Part shown: one piece after another, positions 24,647-33,727 of the stretch
How the letters are laid out: the number at the start of each line of letters is the position of its first letter
Numbering within the stretch: the first letter of the stretch is position 1
NCBI RefSeq assembly: GCF_963422335.1
Contig: NZ_OY729424.1
Location: forward strand, 3,286,001-3,350,000
From: an uncultured Roseateles sp.
GTDB taxonomy: Bacteria > Pseudomonadota > Gammaproteobacteria > Burkholderiales > Burkholderiaceae_C
Direction: 5' to 3'
DNA: 64,000 nt
The notes under the pieces: model-generated
What the model was told of the DNA's origin: nothing
The model's input: only the letters and a program-made list of their open reading frames with translations
Database searches by the model: none
Translations under genes and position numbers: made by a program

Positions 24647-25228
24647 ATGAAACCTTATCTTCGCGCCCTGCTGGCCGGCGCCGCCCTGGCGGCCTGCCTG
24701 CCCAGCGCCATGGCCACCGTGCTGAGCTTTGATGACCTGGCCCAGGACGGCACCCTGCCGCTGAACTATGGCGGGCTGGACTGGTCGGCCGCCGGCTGGA
24801 CCGTGTTCAGCACGCCCGCCGCGCCCTACACACCGCACTCGGGCTTGGGCCGCGTGGCCACGGGCTTTCTGGCCGAGGATGCCAGCAGCCTGATCCGCTT
24901 CGTCAAGCCAGGCACCTTCGATGGCGCCTATTTCGCCGGCCTGGGTGGCGCGACCCTGAGCTTCGAGCTGTTCCTGAACGGCGCCAAGGTGCACAGCTCG
25001 GCGGTCCTCGACCCGTCGGCCACACCGACCTTTCTGGCCAGCGGCTATGCCGGTCTGATCGACACGGTGGTGGTGAAGAGCGCCAACCATGGCGAGTTCG
25101 CGATGGACGACTTCAGCTTCACCCAGGCCGTGCCCGAGCCGCAAACCTATGCGCTGCTGATCAGCGGCCTGTTCGTGGTGGGCCGCCTGGCCCGCCGTCG
25201 CCCCTGCGCCACCACTACCCAAGCCTGA
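24647..25228 (+). CDS. PEP-CTERM sorting domain protein
   Basis: A 193-residue secreted protein with a signal peptide ending near PSAMA and a beta-rich middle. The C-terminal sorting signal is complete: VPEPQTYALL, a hydrophobic segment (LISGLFVVG) and a basic end (RLARRR). PEP-CTERM proteins are processed by an exosortase, usually encoded elsewhere together with exopolysaccharide genes, and end up at the surface or in biofilm matrix. The AAGGAG site is nine bases upstream of the ATG at 24647. The phospholipase gene starts seven bases after its stop, so the two are probably one transcript. Confidence 0.85.
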   Translation: MKPYLRALLAGAALAACLPSAMATVLSFDDLAQDGTLPLNYGGLDWSAAGWTVFSTPAAPYTPHSGLGRVATGFLAEDASSLIRFVKPGTFDGAYFAGLGGATLSFELFLNGAKVHSSAVLDPSATPTFLASGYAGLIDTVVVKSANHGEFAMDDFSFTQAVPEPQTYALLISGLFVVGRLARRRPCATTTQA

Positions 25229-25235
25229 GCCCGAC

Positions 25236-27437
25236 ATGAGCCAACAAGACCGCCGCAGTTTCCTGCGCACCATGGCCTCGGCCGCCGGTGCTTCCGCCGC
25301 CCTGGCGACTTTTCCTCCCGCCATCCAGCGCGCGCTGGCCATCTCGGCCAACAACCGCACCGGCACCATCCAGGACATCGAGCACATCGTCGTGCTGACC
25401 CAGGAGAATCGTTCCTTCGACCACTACTTCGGCACGCTGAACGGCGTGCGCGGCTTTGCCGACCCGTTCCCGGTGCCGGTGGTCAACAAGACCGGCATCG
25501 CCGGCCGCACCGTCTGGGTGCAGCCGAACGCCGTGACGGCCGTGCCGGGTCGCCCGTCGCCCGGTCCGGCGGCAATTGCCCCGTTTCATCTGAACACGGT
25601 GCAGAACTTCGCCTACATGCGCGTCTCGGGTACGCCGCACAGCTGGTCCGATGCCCAGGCGGCCTGGGATCTCGGGCGGATGAATGCCTGGCCCAAGGCC
25701 AAGAACAACCACTCGCTGGGCTACTTCACTGAGGCCGACCTGCCGTTCCAGTTCGCGATGGCCAATGCCTTCACGCTGTGCGACCACTACCACTGCGCCT
25801 CGCAGACCGGCACCAACACCAACCGCCTGTTCCTGTGGACTGGCAGCAATGACCCGCTGCGCCTGGGCAATGGCCCGTCCACCGACAACAGCCATGACTG
25901 GTTCAACGAGAACCCGCTGGACGACTACACCTGGACGACCTACCCGGAACGCCTGCAAAGCGCCGGCATCACCTGGCAGGTCTACCAGAACATGGCCGAC
26001 AACTTCACCGACAACTCGCTGGCCGGTTTCCGCGCCTTCCGCGACGGCTGGTACAAGCGGCCGGGTTATTCGGCGCAGTTGCTGGCTCGCGGCATCAGCA
26101 CCCGCGACCTGGACAAGCTGAAGGAAGACGTGCTGGCCAACAAGCTGCCGCAGGTGAGCTGGATCGTGGCCACCGCCGAAGGCTCCGAGCACCCCGGCCC
26201 GTCCAGTCCCGCTCAGGGCGCTGACTACACGGCCAAGGTGCTGGATGCATTGACTTCCAACCCCGAGGTCTGGAGCAAGACGGCGCTGTTCATCAATTTC
26301 GACGAGAACGACGGCTTCTTTGACCACATGCCGCCGCCGGCCGCACCGTCCTACCAGGTCTGGGACGCCGATCCGGGCAAGGCCCAGCTGGCGGGCGCCT
26401 CGACGGTGGACACCACCGGCGAGTACCACCACATCCTCAACGGCACGGCCGCCACCCACCAGCACAAGCCCTACGGCCTGGGCCCGCGGGTGCCGATGTA
26501 TGTGATCTCGCCCTGGAGCAAGGGCGGCTGGGTCAACTCCCAGGTGACCGACCACACCTCGGTGATCCGCTTCATCGAAAAGCGCTTTGGCGTGATGGAG
26601 CCCAATATCAGCGCCTGGCGCCGTGCCGTTTGCGGCGACCTGAGCTCGGCCTTCAACTTTGCCGATCCGCAGGACAGTGCCTTCTTCGACCAGCTGCCGC
26701 AGACCCTGGCCCTGGCCACCAAGGCCCGCGCCTTGCCCGGCACGACCACGCCGCCGGTGCCCGGCAGCCTGGCCGCGCCGGAGCAGAACGCCGGCGTGCG
26801 CCCGGCCCGCGCGCTGCCCTACGAGTTGCACACCACGGCGCGCATCGTGCCGAATCCGGGCCGCGTGGGCTCTACCCGTGTCGAGCTGCAGTTCGCCAAT
26901 ACCGGCGAGGCGGCCGCGGTGTTCCATGTCTATGACCGCCTGAACCTGGCCGCACTGCCGCGTCGCTTCACCGTCGAGCCCGACAAGCAGCTGGTGGACA
27001 GCTGGCAGCCGACCACCGCAGGCGGCTATGACCTGTGGGTGCTGGGCCCGAATGGCTTCCACCGCCACTTCACCGGCAATGCCCGCCGCGTGGCCGCTGC
27101 CGCCCAGCCCAACCCGGAAGTCCGCGTGACACCGGACGCGGTCAACGGCGAGCTGGTGGTCGAACTCAGCAATCCGGGCAGCCTGGCCTGCACCGTCAGC
27201 CTGGTGGCCAACAAGTACTACGACCTGGGCCCCAAGGTGCAACTGCTGGCCCCGCAGGCCACGGCGACGATACGCCTGCCGCTGAAAGACAGCGCCCATT
27301 GGTACGACTTCAGCGTGCGCGTGGCCGGCCAGCCCGACTACAGCCGCCGCTTTGCCGGCCACCTGGAAACCGGCCAGCCGTCGATCAGCGACCCGGCCAT
27401 GGAAGGCCAGGCCTTGCTGAACCAGTACCAGGTCTGA
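25236..27437 (+). CDS. Tat-exported phosphocholine-specific phospholipase C
   Basis: A 733-residue enzyme with a Tat signal (RRSFLR at residues 6-11). The catalytic domain begins with the ENRSFDHYFG metal/nucleophile motif (57-66) and has DENDGFFDHM further on. The last 220 residues contain two beta-rich repeats of the DUF756 type, usual for this family. It hydrolyses phosphatidylcholine or sphingomyelin outside the cytoplasm, giving phosphocholine and diacylglycerol, possibly for phosphate or choline supply. It sits between two PEP-CTERM genes, with gaps of 7 and 36 bases, which suggests a single operon. Confidence 0.92.
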   Translation: MSQQDRRSFLRTMASAAGASAALATFPPAIQRALAISANNRTGTIQDIEHIVVLTQENRSFDHYFGTLNGVRGFADPFPVPVVNKTGIAGRTVWVQPNAVTAVPGRPSPGPAAIAPFHLNTVQNFAYMRVSGTPHSWSDAQAAWDLGRMNAWPKAKNNHSLGYFTEADLPFQFAMANAFTLCDHYHCASQTGTNTNRLFLWTGSNDPLRLGNGPSTDNSHDWFNENPLDDYTWTTYPERLQSAGITWQVYQNMADNFTDNSLAGFRAFRDGWYKRPGYSAQLLARGISTRDLDKLKEDVLANKLPQVSWIVATAEGSEHPGPSSPAQGADYTAKVLDALTSNPEVWSKTALFINFDENDGFFDHMPPPAAPSYQVWDADPGKAQLAGASTVDTTGEYHHILNGTAATHQHKPYGLGPRVPMYVISPWSKGGWVNSQVTDHTSVIRFIEKRFGVMEPNISAWRRAVCGDLSSAFNFADPQDSAFFDQLPQTLALATKARALPGTTTPPVPGSLAAPEQNAGVRPARALPYELHTTARIVPNPGRVGSTRVELQFANTGEAAAVFHVYDRLNLAALPRRFTVEPDKQLVDSWQPTTAGGYDLWVLGPNGFHRHFTGNARRVAAAAQPNPEVRVTPDAVNGELVVELSNPGSLACTVSLVANKYYDLGPKVQLLAPQATATIRLPLKDSAHWYDFSVRVAGQPDYSRRFAGHLETGQPSISDPAMEGQALLNQYQV

Positions 27438-27473
27438 ACCTTGTTCTTCACGCTCTACAACTTTGGAATGACC

Positions 27474-28154
27474 ATGCAAAACACCCTTATTCGCGGCGCG
27501 GCCGCTTTGACCCTGAGCCTGTGCGCGCTGGGCGCGCAAGCTGTCGGTTTCGGCAGCAATCTAATCGTCAACGGTGATGCCGAGGCCGGTGTCAGCGGCT
27601 GGACCGGTTTCGACGGCACCGACCTGTTCCAGTCCGTCAACTACGGCAGCAACTGGGTCAAGCCCAGCGAACCGGGCCCGGTGAACCGTGGCGCCAAGAT
27701 GTTTGCCGGCCAAAGCTCGCCTTACTCGGCCGGCTTCCAGACCGTCAACGTCGGTGCGCTGACCGCCAGCTTTGCCAGCGGCAAGGCGTCCTTTGATCTG
27801 AGCGGCTTCATCGGCGGCTGGAGCAGCCAGGGCGATAACGCCGTGCTGCAGGTGTCCTTCCTCGATGCCAGCAGCCTGGCTCTGAGCACCGTCGAATTGG
27901 GCCCGGTGACGCCGGCCGATCGCGGCAACAAGACCGGTCTGCTGTTCCGCTCGACCAGCGGCTTCGTGCCGGTCAACACGGCCAAGATCGAGTTCATCCT
28001 GTCGATGGAGCGCCTGGACTCGAACGACAACGATGGCTATGCCGACAATCTGTCGCTGGTGCTGAACACGGCGCCGGTGCCCGAACCCGGCAGCTATGCG
28101 CTGATGGTGCTGGGCCTGGGCCTGCTCGCCGCTGTGAAGCGCCGCAAGGTCTGA
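27474..28154 (+). CDS. PEP-CTERM sorting domain protein
   Basis: A 226-residue secreted protein with a signal peptide ending near GAQA. A beta-sandwich-like region (NLIVNGDAEAGVSGWTGFDG) typical of carbohydrate-binding-like extracellular domains follows. The C-terminus carries PVPEPGSYALMVLGLGLLAA and a basic tail (KRRKV), the full PEP-CTERM signal. The ATG at 27474 has a purine stretch (TTTGGA) seven bases upstream; an in-frame ATG at 27468 is too close to it. It follows the phospholipase gene by 36 bases. Confidence 0.85.
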   Translation: MQNTLIRGAAALTLSLCALGAQAVGFGSNLIVNGDAEAGVSGWTGFDGTDLFQSVNYGSNWVKPSEPGPVNRGAKMFAGQSSPYSAGFQTVNVGALTASFASGKASFDLSGFIGGWSSQGDNAVLQVSFLDASSLALSTVELGPVTPADRGNKTGLLFRSTSGFVPVNTAKIEFILSMERLDSNDNDGYADNLSLVLNTAPVPEPGSYALMVLGLGLLAAVKRRKV

Positions 28155-28155
28155 G

Positions 28156-28791
28156 CTAGAACGGCGCGGCGCAGCTGAAACGCAGCGCCGCGCCCGTCAC
28201 CGGGTGGTCCAGGGCCAGCTCGGTGGCGTGTAGATGCAGTCTCAGCGCCCGGTCTTGCCGCTCGGCATACAGGCCGTCACCGACGATGGGGTGGCCGAGC
28301 GCGAGCAGGTGTACGCGCAGCTGGTGGGTGCGGCCGGTCAGGGGCTCCAGCTCGACGCGGCTGGTCTGTGCCTGCCCGTCCTGGCTGATGCAGCGGTAGC
28401 GCGTCAGCGACGGCTTGCCGCGAACATGGCAGACCTGCTGGCGTGGGCGGTTGGGCCAGTCGGCGCCGACCGGCAGGTCGATCAGGCACCAATCCGGGGC
28501 GGCCAGCAGGCCGTGGACCACGGCCACATACTGCTTGTGCACCCGTCGCTCGGCAAAGGCCAGGCTCAGACGGCGCTGCATCTCGGCGCCACGGGCCAGC
28601 AGCAGCAGGCCCGAGGTGGCCATGTCCAGCCGGTGCACGATCAAGGCCTCGGAATGCAGCTGCTGCACGCGGCTGATCAGGCAGTCCTGCTTGTCGGGCC
28701 CGCGCCCGGGCACGGCGAGCATGCCGGCGGGCTTGTCGCACAGAATCAGGCTGTCGTCGGCGTGGAGAATGTCCACCGGGGTGGTGCTCAT
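28156..28791 (-). CDS. RluA-family RNA pseudouridine synthase
   Basis: A protein of about 211 residues. It has a KPAGMLAVPGRG strand and the catalytic aspartate in HRLDMATSGLLLLA. PLTGRTHQLRVH and DGLYAERQDRALRLHLHA further on are the expected family motifs. No S4 RNA-binding domain is present, which fits RluA-like enzymes. The target site in rRNA or tRNA cannot be told from this. The start is uncertain between 28791 and 28806; neither has a clear ribosome site. It is tail-to-tail with the PEP-CTERM gene, one base apart. Confidence 0.88.
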   Translation of the reverse strand: MSTTPVDILHADDSLILCDKPAGMLAVPGRGPDKQDCLISRVQQLHSEALIVHRLDMATSGLLLLARGAEMQRRLSLAFAERRVHKQYVAVVHGLLAAPDWCLIDLPVGADWPNRPRQQVCHVRGKPSLTRYRCISQDGQAQTSRVELEPLTGRTHQLRVHLLALGHPIVGDGLYAERQDRALRLHLHATELALDHPVTGAALRFSCAAPF

Positions 28792-29002
28792 GCGCGGATT
28801 GTCCATCAGCCGATGACACGCCCGTTTGTGCAGCATTCACGCAAAAGCGCGGCGCCGCAGCCCAGCTAGGGCCAGCCCGGACTGTGTTTTTGCCGTTCTT
28901 GGTGCAAGCTGTGGCAACCGGTGCTTGCCAGGACTGTCAGGGCAGGCCCGTGTCGCCAAGGTTTTGATCTCGTCCCACGATGTCTGGAGATTGCATCAAG
29001 CC

Positions 29003-31504
29003 ATGGAAGTGAGTGCGGATCTGGCCTCGCTGAACTACGCGGCGCGGTGTGCCAAGCTGAGCGCGCCCGATCAGGCCATGGCCTTGGCCAAGCGCGCCTT
29101 GCAGATGGCCGAGGCACAGGGCGATGCGCTGGCTGCCGCCGAAGCGGCCACCACCCTGGCCTTGCTGCGCTCCCGCCGTGAGGGCCAGGACCGCGTCGAA
29201 CCCGAATTTGCCCGCCTGCTGGCGGAGTTCACCCGTCTGGGCGATGAGCTGGGACGCCTGCGCATCGAGTGCCGCCTGGCCGGCATCCCCTTGCTGCGTG
29301 GTGACGAACGCGACAGCTGGGATCACCTGATCGAGCTGACCGAGGCGCTGGAGCAGGGAGGCGATGCGATCGACCGCTGCGACGCGTTGAATCTGCGGGC
29401 GCTGTTTCACGACCGTCTGGGCCATACCGAGCTGGCACTGCGGACCTACTTTCAGCTGCTTGAAGAAGCGCAGCAATGCCCCGACCCAGGCAGTCTGCCG
29501 CATGCGCTGGCCAATCTGGGCTATGTGCAATACGCTGCCGGCGACAGCGCTTCGGCCCTGCGCCAGCTGGAGCTGGCCGGGCATCTGGTCGAGAACCAGG
29601 GCCAGGCTTCGCTGGGATCGCTGCTGGTGGCCCATCTGGCCCAATGCCTGCTGCACCTGGGGCGGCCGCAGCAGGCGCTGGACGCCTTGCTCCCCTGGCT
29701 CAGCGGCGCCAAGCGTGCCCACGAAAATCTCAGTCTGCTGTCGATGCACACCACGGCCGCGCACTGCCTGGTGATGCTGGACCGCCTGGACGAGGCCGAT
29801 GAGCTGATCGCCGTGGCCCTGCCCATGGTCGGCAGCGGGCTGCGCGAGGAGGTCAGGGCTCATCTGGTCCATGGTCTGGTCGAACAGGGCCTGGGCCGGC
29901 TTGATGGGGCCCGTCAGGCGCTGGCCCAGGCCGAGGGGCTGCTGGGGCGCATGCAGCAACTGGACCTGCACCTGCCGATTCAACTTCATCTGGCCCAGGC
30001 CAGGCTGCACGAGCAGATGGGCGACTTCGGCCGCGCCTACCACTATCTCGAGCGCCATCGCCAGGCCTACGAGCAGACCCAGAGCAGTGCGGCGCGCGCC
30101 CGCGTGATGAGCTCGCAGATCGAGGCCGACCTGGAGCGCACCGAGCGTGCCCGGCTGCAGCTGGAGCAGGAACGCAACGAGGCACGACTGATCGGTGCCT
30201 ATGTGGACACGCTCACCGGCCTGCCCAACCGCGAGCGCCTGCGCATCGAGGGCGAGGAGTTGCGCAACCAGCATGAGGGCCTGCTGCCGGCGGTGCTGAT
30301 GCTCAACATCAACCGCTTCAAGGCCATCAACGATGCGCTGGGCAACGAGCTGGGCGACGCCGTGCTGCTGGCCACGGCCCAACGCCTGGCCGAGTTGCCG
30401 CATCAGTTCCTGGGCCGCACCCATGCCGACCAGTTCTGCCTGCTGTGCACCGAGCCCGGGCGGCTGCCCGCCCTGCAAGTGCAGCTGGAGGCGGCCTTTG
30501 CGACGCCCTTGAGCGTCTACGACCAATGGGTCGATGTGTCACTGTCGATCGGCGTGGCCCTGCCGCCTCATGGCGGCGAGACCATGACGGCGCTGATGCG
30601 CAATGCCGAAACGGCCATGTATGCCGATCGCAAACGGCTGGCCGGCTGGACGGTGTATGTCCCCGAGCTGGAGACCGTGCGGCCGGCCGATCTGACCCTG
30701 CTGTCCGAACTCAAGCGCGCGGTCGAGCAGGACGAGCTGCTGCTGTATCTGCAGCCCAAGGTCTGCCTGCACGACGGCTCGGTGCACAGCGCCGAGGCGC
30801 TGGTGCGCTGGCAGCACCCCGAGCGCGGCATGGTGCCGCCGTTCCAGTTCATTCCTTTTGCCGAGCAGACCGGGCGCATCAGCATGCTCACCCACTGGGT
30901 GCTGCGTGCGGCCATGCGGCACACCGTCGATTGGCGGCAGCAAGGCCTGCAGATCCAGGTCTCGGTCAATGTGTCCACTTTTGACTTGCGTGATCAGGGC
31001 TTCGCACAACGCGTGTTCCAGCTGCTGCGCGAGACCGGCGCCCGGGCCGAGGATGTACGGCTGGAGGTGACCGAGAGCGCGGCCATGGATGATCCGTCGA
31101 CGACGCTGAAGGTGATGCAGGCGCTGGTGGACGGCGGCCTGAGCCTGTCGATCGACGACTTCGGCACCGGCTACTCCTCGCTGGCCTATCTGCAGAAGAT
31201 GCCGGTCACCGAGCTCAAGATTGACCGCGCCTTTGTCAGCGGCGTGCGTGCCGGCACCGATGGCGAGGCCCTGCTGCGCGCCACCATAGGCCTGGCCCAT
31301 GTGATGGGCATGCCGGTGGTGGCCGAAGGTGCCGAGACGGCCGAGGAGTGGGCGCTGCTACAGGCCCTGGGCTGTGACTATGCCCAGGGCTATCTGATCG
31401 CGCGGCCCATGCCCGTGCCCCAGTTTCTGGCCTGGCGCGAGCGGCACATGCCCTTTGTGCCGCTGATTGCCAGGCATGACGAATTCAGGCCCACCGTCTG
31501 GTGA
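29003..31504 (+). CDS. TPR-like sensor with degenerate GGDEF and intact EAL domain
   Basis: An 833-residue cytoplasmic protein. The first ~380 residues are helical TPR-like repeats, then a coiled coil and a GGDEF domain (TLTGLPNRERL) whose signature is degenerate: THADQF in place of GGDEF at about 474-478, so no cyclase activity is expected. The EAL domain looks complete: E598 in EALVRW, the asparagine in VNVS, EVTES, DDFGTGYSSL, LKIDR, EGAET and QGYLIARP. It should therefore be a c-di-GMP phosphodiesterase, perhaps modulated by GTP binding in the GGDEF. The ATG at 29003 has GGAG at 28986, twelve bases upstream. Confidence 0.88.
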   Translation: MEVSADLASLNYAARCAKLSAPDQAMALAKRALQMAEAQGDALAAAEAATTLALLRSRREGQDRVEPEFARLLAEFTRLGDELGRLRIECRLAGIPLLRGDERDSWDHLIELTEALEQGGDAIDRCDALNLRALFHDRLGHTELALRTYFQLLEEAQQCPDPGSLPHALANLGYVQYAAGDSASALRQLELAGHLVENQGQASLGSLLVAHLAQCLLHLGRPQQALDALLPWLSGAKRAHENLSLLSMHTTAAHCLVMLDRLDEADELIAVALPMVGSGLREEVRAHLVHGLVEQGLGRLDGARQALAQAEGLLGRMQQLDLHLPIQLHLAQARLHEQMGDFGRAYHYLERHRQAYEQTQSSAARARVMSSQIEADLERTERARLQLEQERNEARLIGAYVDTLTGLPNRERLRIEGEELRNQHEGLLPAVLMLNINRFKAINDALGNELGDAVLLATAQRLAELPHQFLGRTHADQFCLLCTEPGRLPALQVQLEAAFATPLSVYDQWVDVSLSIGVALPPHGGETMTALMRNAETAMYADRKRLAGWTVYVPELETVRPADLTLLSELKRAVEQDELLLYLQPKVCLHDGSVHSAEALVRWQHPERGMVPPFQFIPFAEQTGRISMLTHWVLRAAMRHTVDWRQQGLQIQVSVNVSTFDLRDQGFAQRVFQLLRETGARAEDVRLEVTESAAMDDPSTTLKVMQALVDGGLSLSIDDFGTGYSSLAYLQKMPVTELKIDRAFVSGVRAGTDGEALLRATIGLAHVMGMPVVAEGAETAEEWALLQALGCDYAQGYLIARPMPVPQFLAWRERHMPFVPLIARHDEFRPTVW

Positions 31505-31534
31505 GCCTGAACAAGGTCAAACAAGCCTCGAGGT

Positions 31535-32350
31535 CTAGCCCTTGCGCCGCCGTGTGGTCGCACCGAGCAGCCCCAGGCCGGCCAGCAGCATCAGGCCCGC
31601 AGCTGGTTCCGGCACGGCACCAACTGTTGCCATGCCCGAGAAGGTCATGCTGTTGTTGATGCCGCCGGTGGGGTCGGCCGTCAGCGTGAAGTAGCGTGAC
31701 GACAGGGTCTTGCCTTCGTCGGACAGGCCCACGTGGATGGTCCAGGTCTCGCCGGGGTTCAGCGTGCCCAGATCCCATTGCAGGCCGACCATGGAGTCGC
31801 AGCCGGTGACGGTGGCGCAGGCGGGCAGCACGCCGCTGCCATCAGGCCCGGCGGCACCGCCGCTGAGCTTCCAGGCAAACGGCAGATCGTCGGTGTAAAG
31901 CGCCGTCTCGCGGCGATTGGGGTCGCCGGTCAGGGCGGCCTTCCATACCTCGGCGACGGACTCCTTCTGGGTTTGCGGGTTGCCATCGGCGCCGAGCACG
32001 ACCATGAAGCGAAGATCGTCACGCGCAATCACACCGGTATTGGTGAGCTTGTAGCTGAGGTCCAGCAGGCCGCTGCCATCGCCGGTGATGTCGAAGTTGA
32101 AGGCCAGATCGGTCAGCGTGAAAACGCGCTGCTTGACCTGGTCGGTGGCCAAGCCCAAACCGGGGTAGAGCTGAGCCGAGACCTGGTAGATCAAGCCATC
32201 CTGGGCCGCGCCGTAGCTGATATTGGCCAGGCTGCCACTGCCATCGTTGAATTCGGTCTGCGTGACGACGGCCTGAGCCGCCATCGGACCGATCAGAGCC
32301 AGTGTGGCGGCTGCCTTCGCCAGCTGGGCATATCGATAGAACTTCCTCAT
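31535..32350 (-). CDS. PEP-CTERM sorting domain protein
   Basis: A 271-residue secreted protein with a signal peptide (ALIGPMAAQA), a beta-rich body and a C-terminal AVPEPAAGLMLLAGLGLLGA followed by TTRRRKG. Two cysteines at ACATVTGC may form a disulfide. AAGGAG lies just upstream of the ATG. This is the third PEP-CTERM protein in 8 kb, but it is on the opposite strand from the phospholipase group and probably separately expressed. Confidence 0.83.
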   Translation of the reverse strand: MRKFYRYAQLAKAAATLALIGPMAAQAVVTQTEFNDGSGSLANISYGAAQDGLIYQVSAQLYPGLGLATDQVKQRVFTLTDLAFNFDITGDGSGLLDLSYKLTNTGVIARDDLRFMVVLGADGNPQTQKESVAEVWKAALTGDPNRRETALYTDDLPFAWKLSGGAAGPDGSGVLPACATVTGCDSMVGLQWDLGTLNPGETWTIHVGLSDEGKTLSSRYFTLTADPTGGINNSMTFSGMATVGAVPEPAAGLMLLAGLGLLGATTRRRKG

Positions 32351-32408
32351 GTGAAAACTCCTTCTGGGTGAGCCATTCGTCGCTTGGGATCAGGGGTGAC
32401 AGATGTGC

Positions 32409-32434
32409 TTGCGGCCCGCTCGCGCGGGCCGCAA
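32409..32434 (-). other. strong hairpin between two exported-protein genes
   Basis: A 10-base perfect stem, TTGCGGCCCG with CGGGCCGCAA, around a six-base loop lies just after the stop of the unknown secreted protein and before the PEP-CTERM gene. There is no T-run on the minus strand. It may be a processing or stabilising element, or an inefficient terminator. Confidence 0.4.
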
Positions 32435-32442
32435 CGGCGGGA

Positions 32443-33594
32443 CTACTGCATCAGGCGGGTTTCGGTGCTGCCCAGATCAAAGTCATGCACCAGGCCCGGC
32501 GCCGCGACCTCGCCCTGGGTCGGGTTTTTGGCGTCGAGTGCATACAGCGCCACGCGCAACACCGGGCGCAACACTCCGCCGCAACGCGCGCACTGCGGTG
32601 ACTTGGGGTCTTCCGGGTTCGGATTCGACCCCTGGGCGAAGGCAAAGCTGTAAGACAGCCGGGCTATCTTGCGCCCACCATGCGCGAACAGGTCCTGGGC
32701 GATCTCGTCGATCAACTCGTCGCTGGACTTGCCCAGCTTCGGGTCGAGTTTCGGGTCTATCGGCATGGACAACCAGCCTTCGATCCTTGCACCTTGTACG
32801 CCCTTGTCGTCAAGCAGGAAGGTGGCCTCCCCGGGCAGCAGCACATGCTTCAACTCGGGGGGGGCGGTCGCTTCGTCGAGGCCACCACCGGTGACGGCCA
32901 TCGGAATGCCCTTGGGCAGTTCGGCAGCGCGCTTGATGTGCACCACGCGCATCAGCGCGATCTCACCCAGCTGGCGGCCGTCCGCGCCGAAGCCCAGGGT
33001 CAGCGTGTTCACCGGCAGCGGTGCATCGCCCGGGGGCGTGGGAATCTCGGCGTTCGACAGGCCCAGCGTGTCGACGGCGAATTTCATCGCGCCGAGATAG
33101 GCCCCCTTGTCGTCCAGCTTGACGTTGGGCAGGCTGGTGGGCGTGATGTCCTTGCGCGCCGGCCGCTTGAGGATGGTGATATTGCCCAGCTGGATGTGCT
33201 TGCTGAAACTCAGCGCCGTGAAGGCGCCGTCGCCATTGGGCGCTCCGGAACTGGAGTTGCACTCGTCCTCATCGACGTCACCGGCATTGGTCAGTGGCTG
33301 GTTGCACAGCGGGTCTTTGCTCGGCAAGGTGCGGCCGAACACCGCCTTGGAAACCTCGGCCGGATTGAAGGTCTTGGACAGCGGTCTTTCGGTGTCCAGC
33401 TTGGCATCGCGCAGCAGCCCGATCAGGATGCCGGTCGTGCCCTGCTGGGTGACGATGGGCGGCAGCGAATCGCGCACCATGACGCGTATTTCTTCCATGC
33501 TCAGCGGGCCGCGGGTCTGGGCCTGCGCGGGCGAAATGGCACCCAGGGCAGCGGCCAGGGCCGTGAGGGTGAGGGCGTGACACAGTTGTTTCAT
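32443..33594 (-). CDS. exported protein of unknown family
   Basis: A 383-residue protein with a signal peptide ending near PAQAQ. The mature part is beta-rich and hydrophilic. Paired cysteines occur at LCNQPLT / DECNSSS and at CARCGG near the C-terminus; the latter CxxC could bind a metal or form a disulfide. I do not recognise a domain. The ATG at 33594 has AAGGAA upstream. It lies downstream of the DUF6345 gene on the same strand, with a GC-rich hairpin (33693-33721, no T-run) in the gap. Confidence 0.7.
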   Translation of the reverse strand: MKQLCHALTLTALAAALGAISPAQAQTRGPLSMEEIRVMVRDSLPPIVTQQGTTGILIGLLRDAKLDTERPLSKTFNPAEVSKAVFGRTLPSKDPLCNQPLTNAGDVDEDECNSSSGAPNGDGAFTALSFSKHIQLGNITILKRPARKDITPTSLPNVKLDDKGAYLGAMKFAVDTLGLSNAEIPTPPGDAPLPVNTLTLGFGADGRQLGEIALMRVVHIKRAAELPKGIPMAVTGGGLDEATAPPELKHVLLPGEATFLLDDKGVQGARIEGWLSMPIDPKLDPKLGKSSDELIDEIAQDLFAHGGRKIARLSYSFAFAQGSNPNPEDPKSPQCARCGGVLRPVLRVALYALDAKNPTQGEVAAPGLVHDFDLGSTETRLMQ

Positions 33595-33727
33595 GACGGA
33601 TTCCTTTGCTAGAACGGCCCCCGGCGCTCGATCCGATGTCACTCAAGCGCGGTGGCTTGACGGCTCGACGCTTCAGCCCGGGGCTGGGCGCTGGCCCGCG
33701 CCGCCTGAGCGGCGGCGGGCCGCGGAG

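Noticed and set aside
25215..27539. A 774-codon minus-strand open frame opposite the phospholipase C gene
   Set aside because: The composition is typical of antisense GC-rich DNA; the phospholipase motifs are certain.
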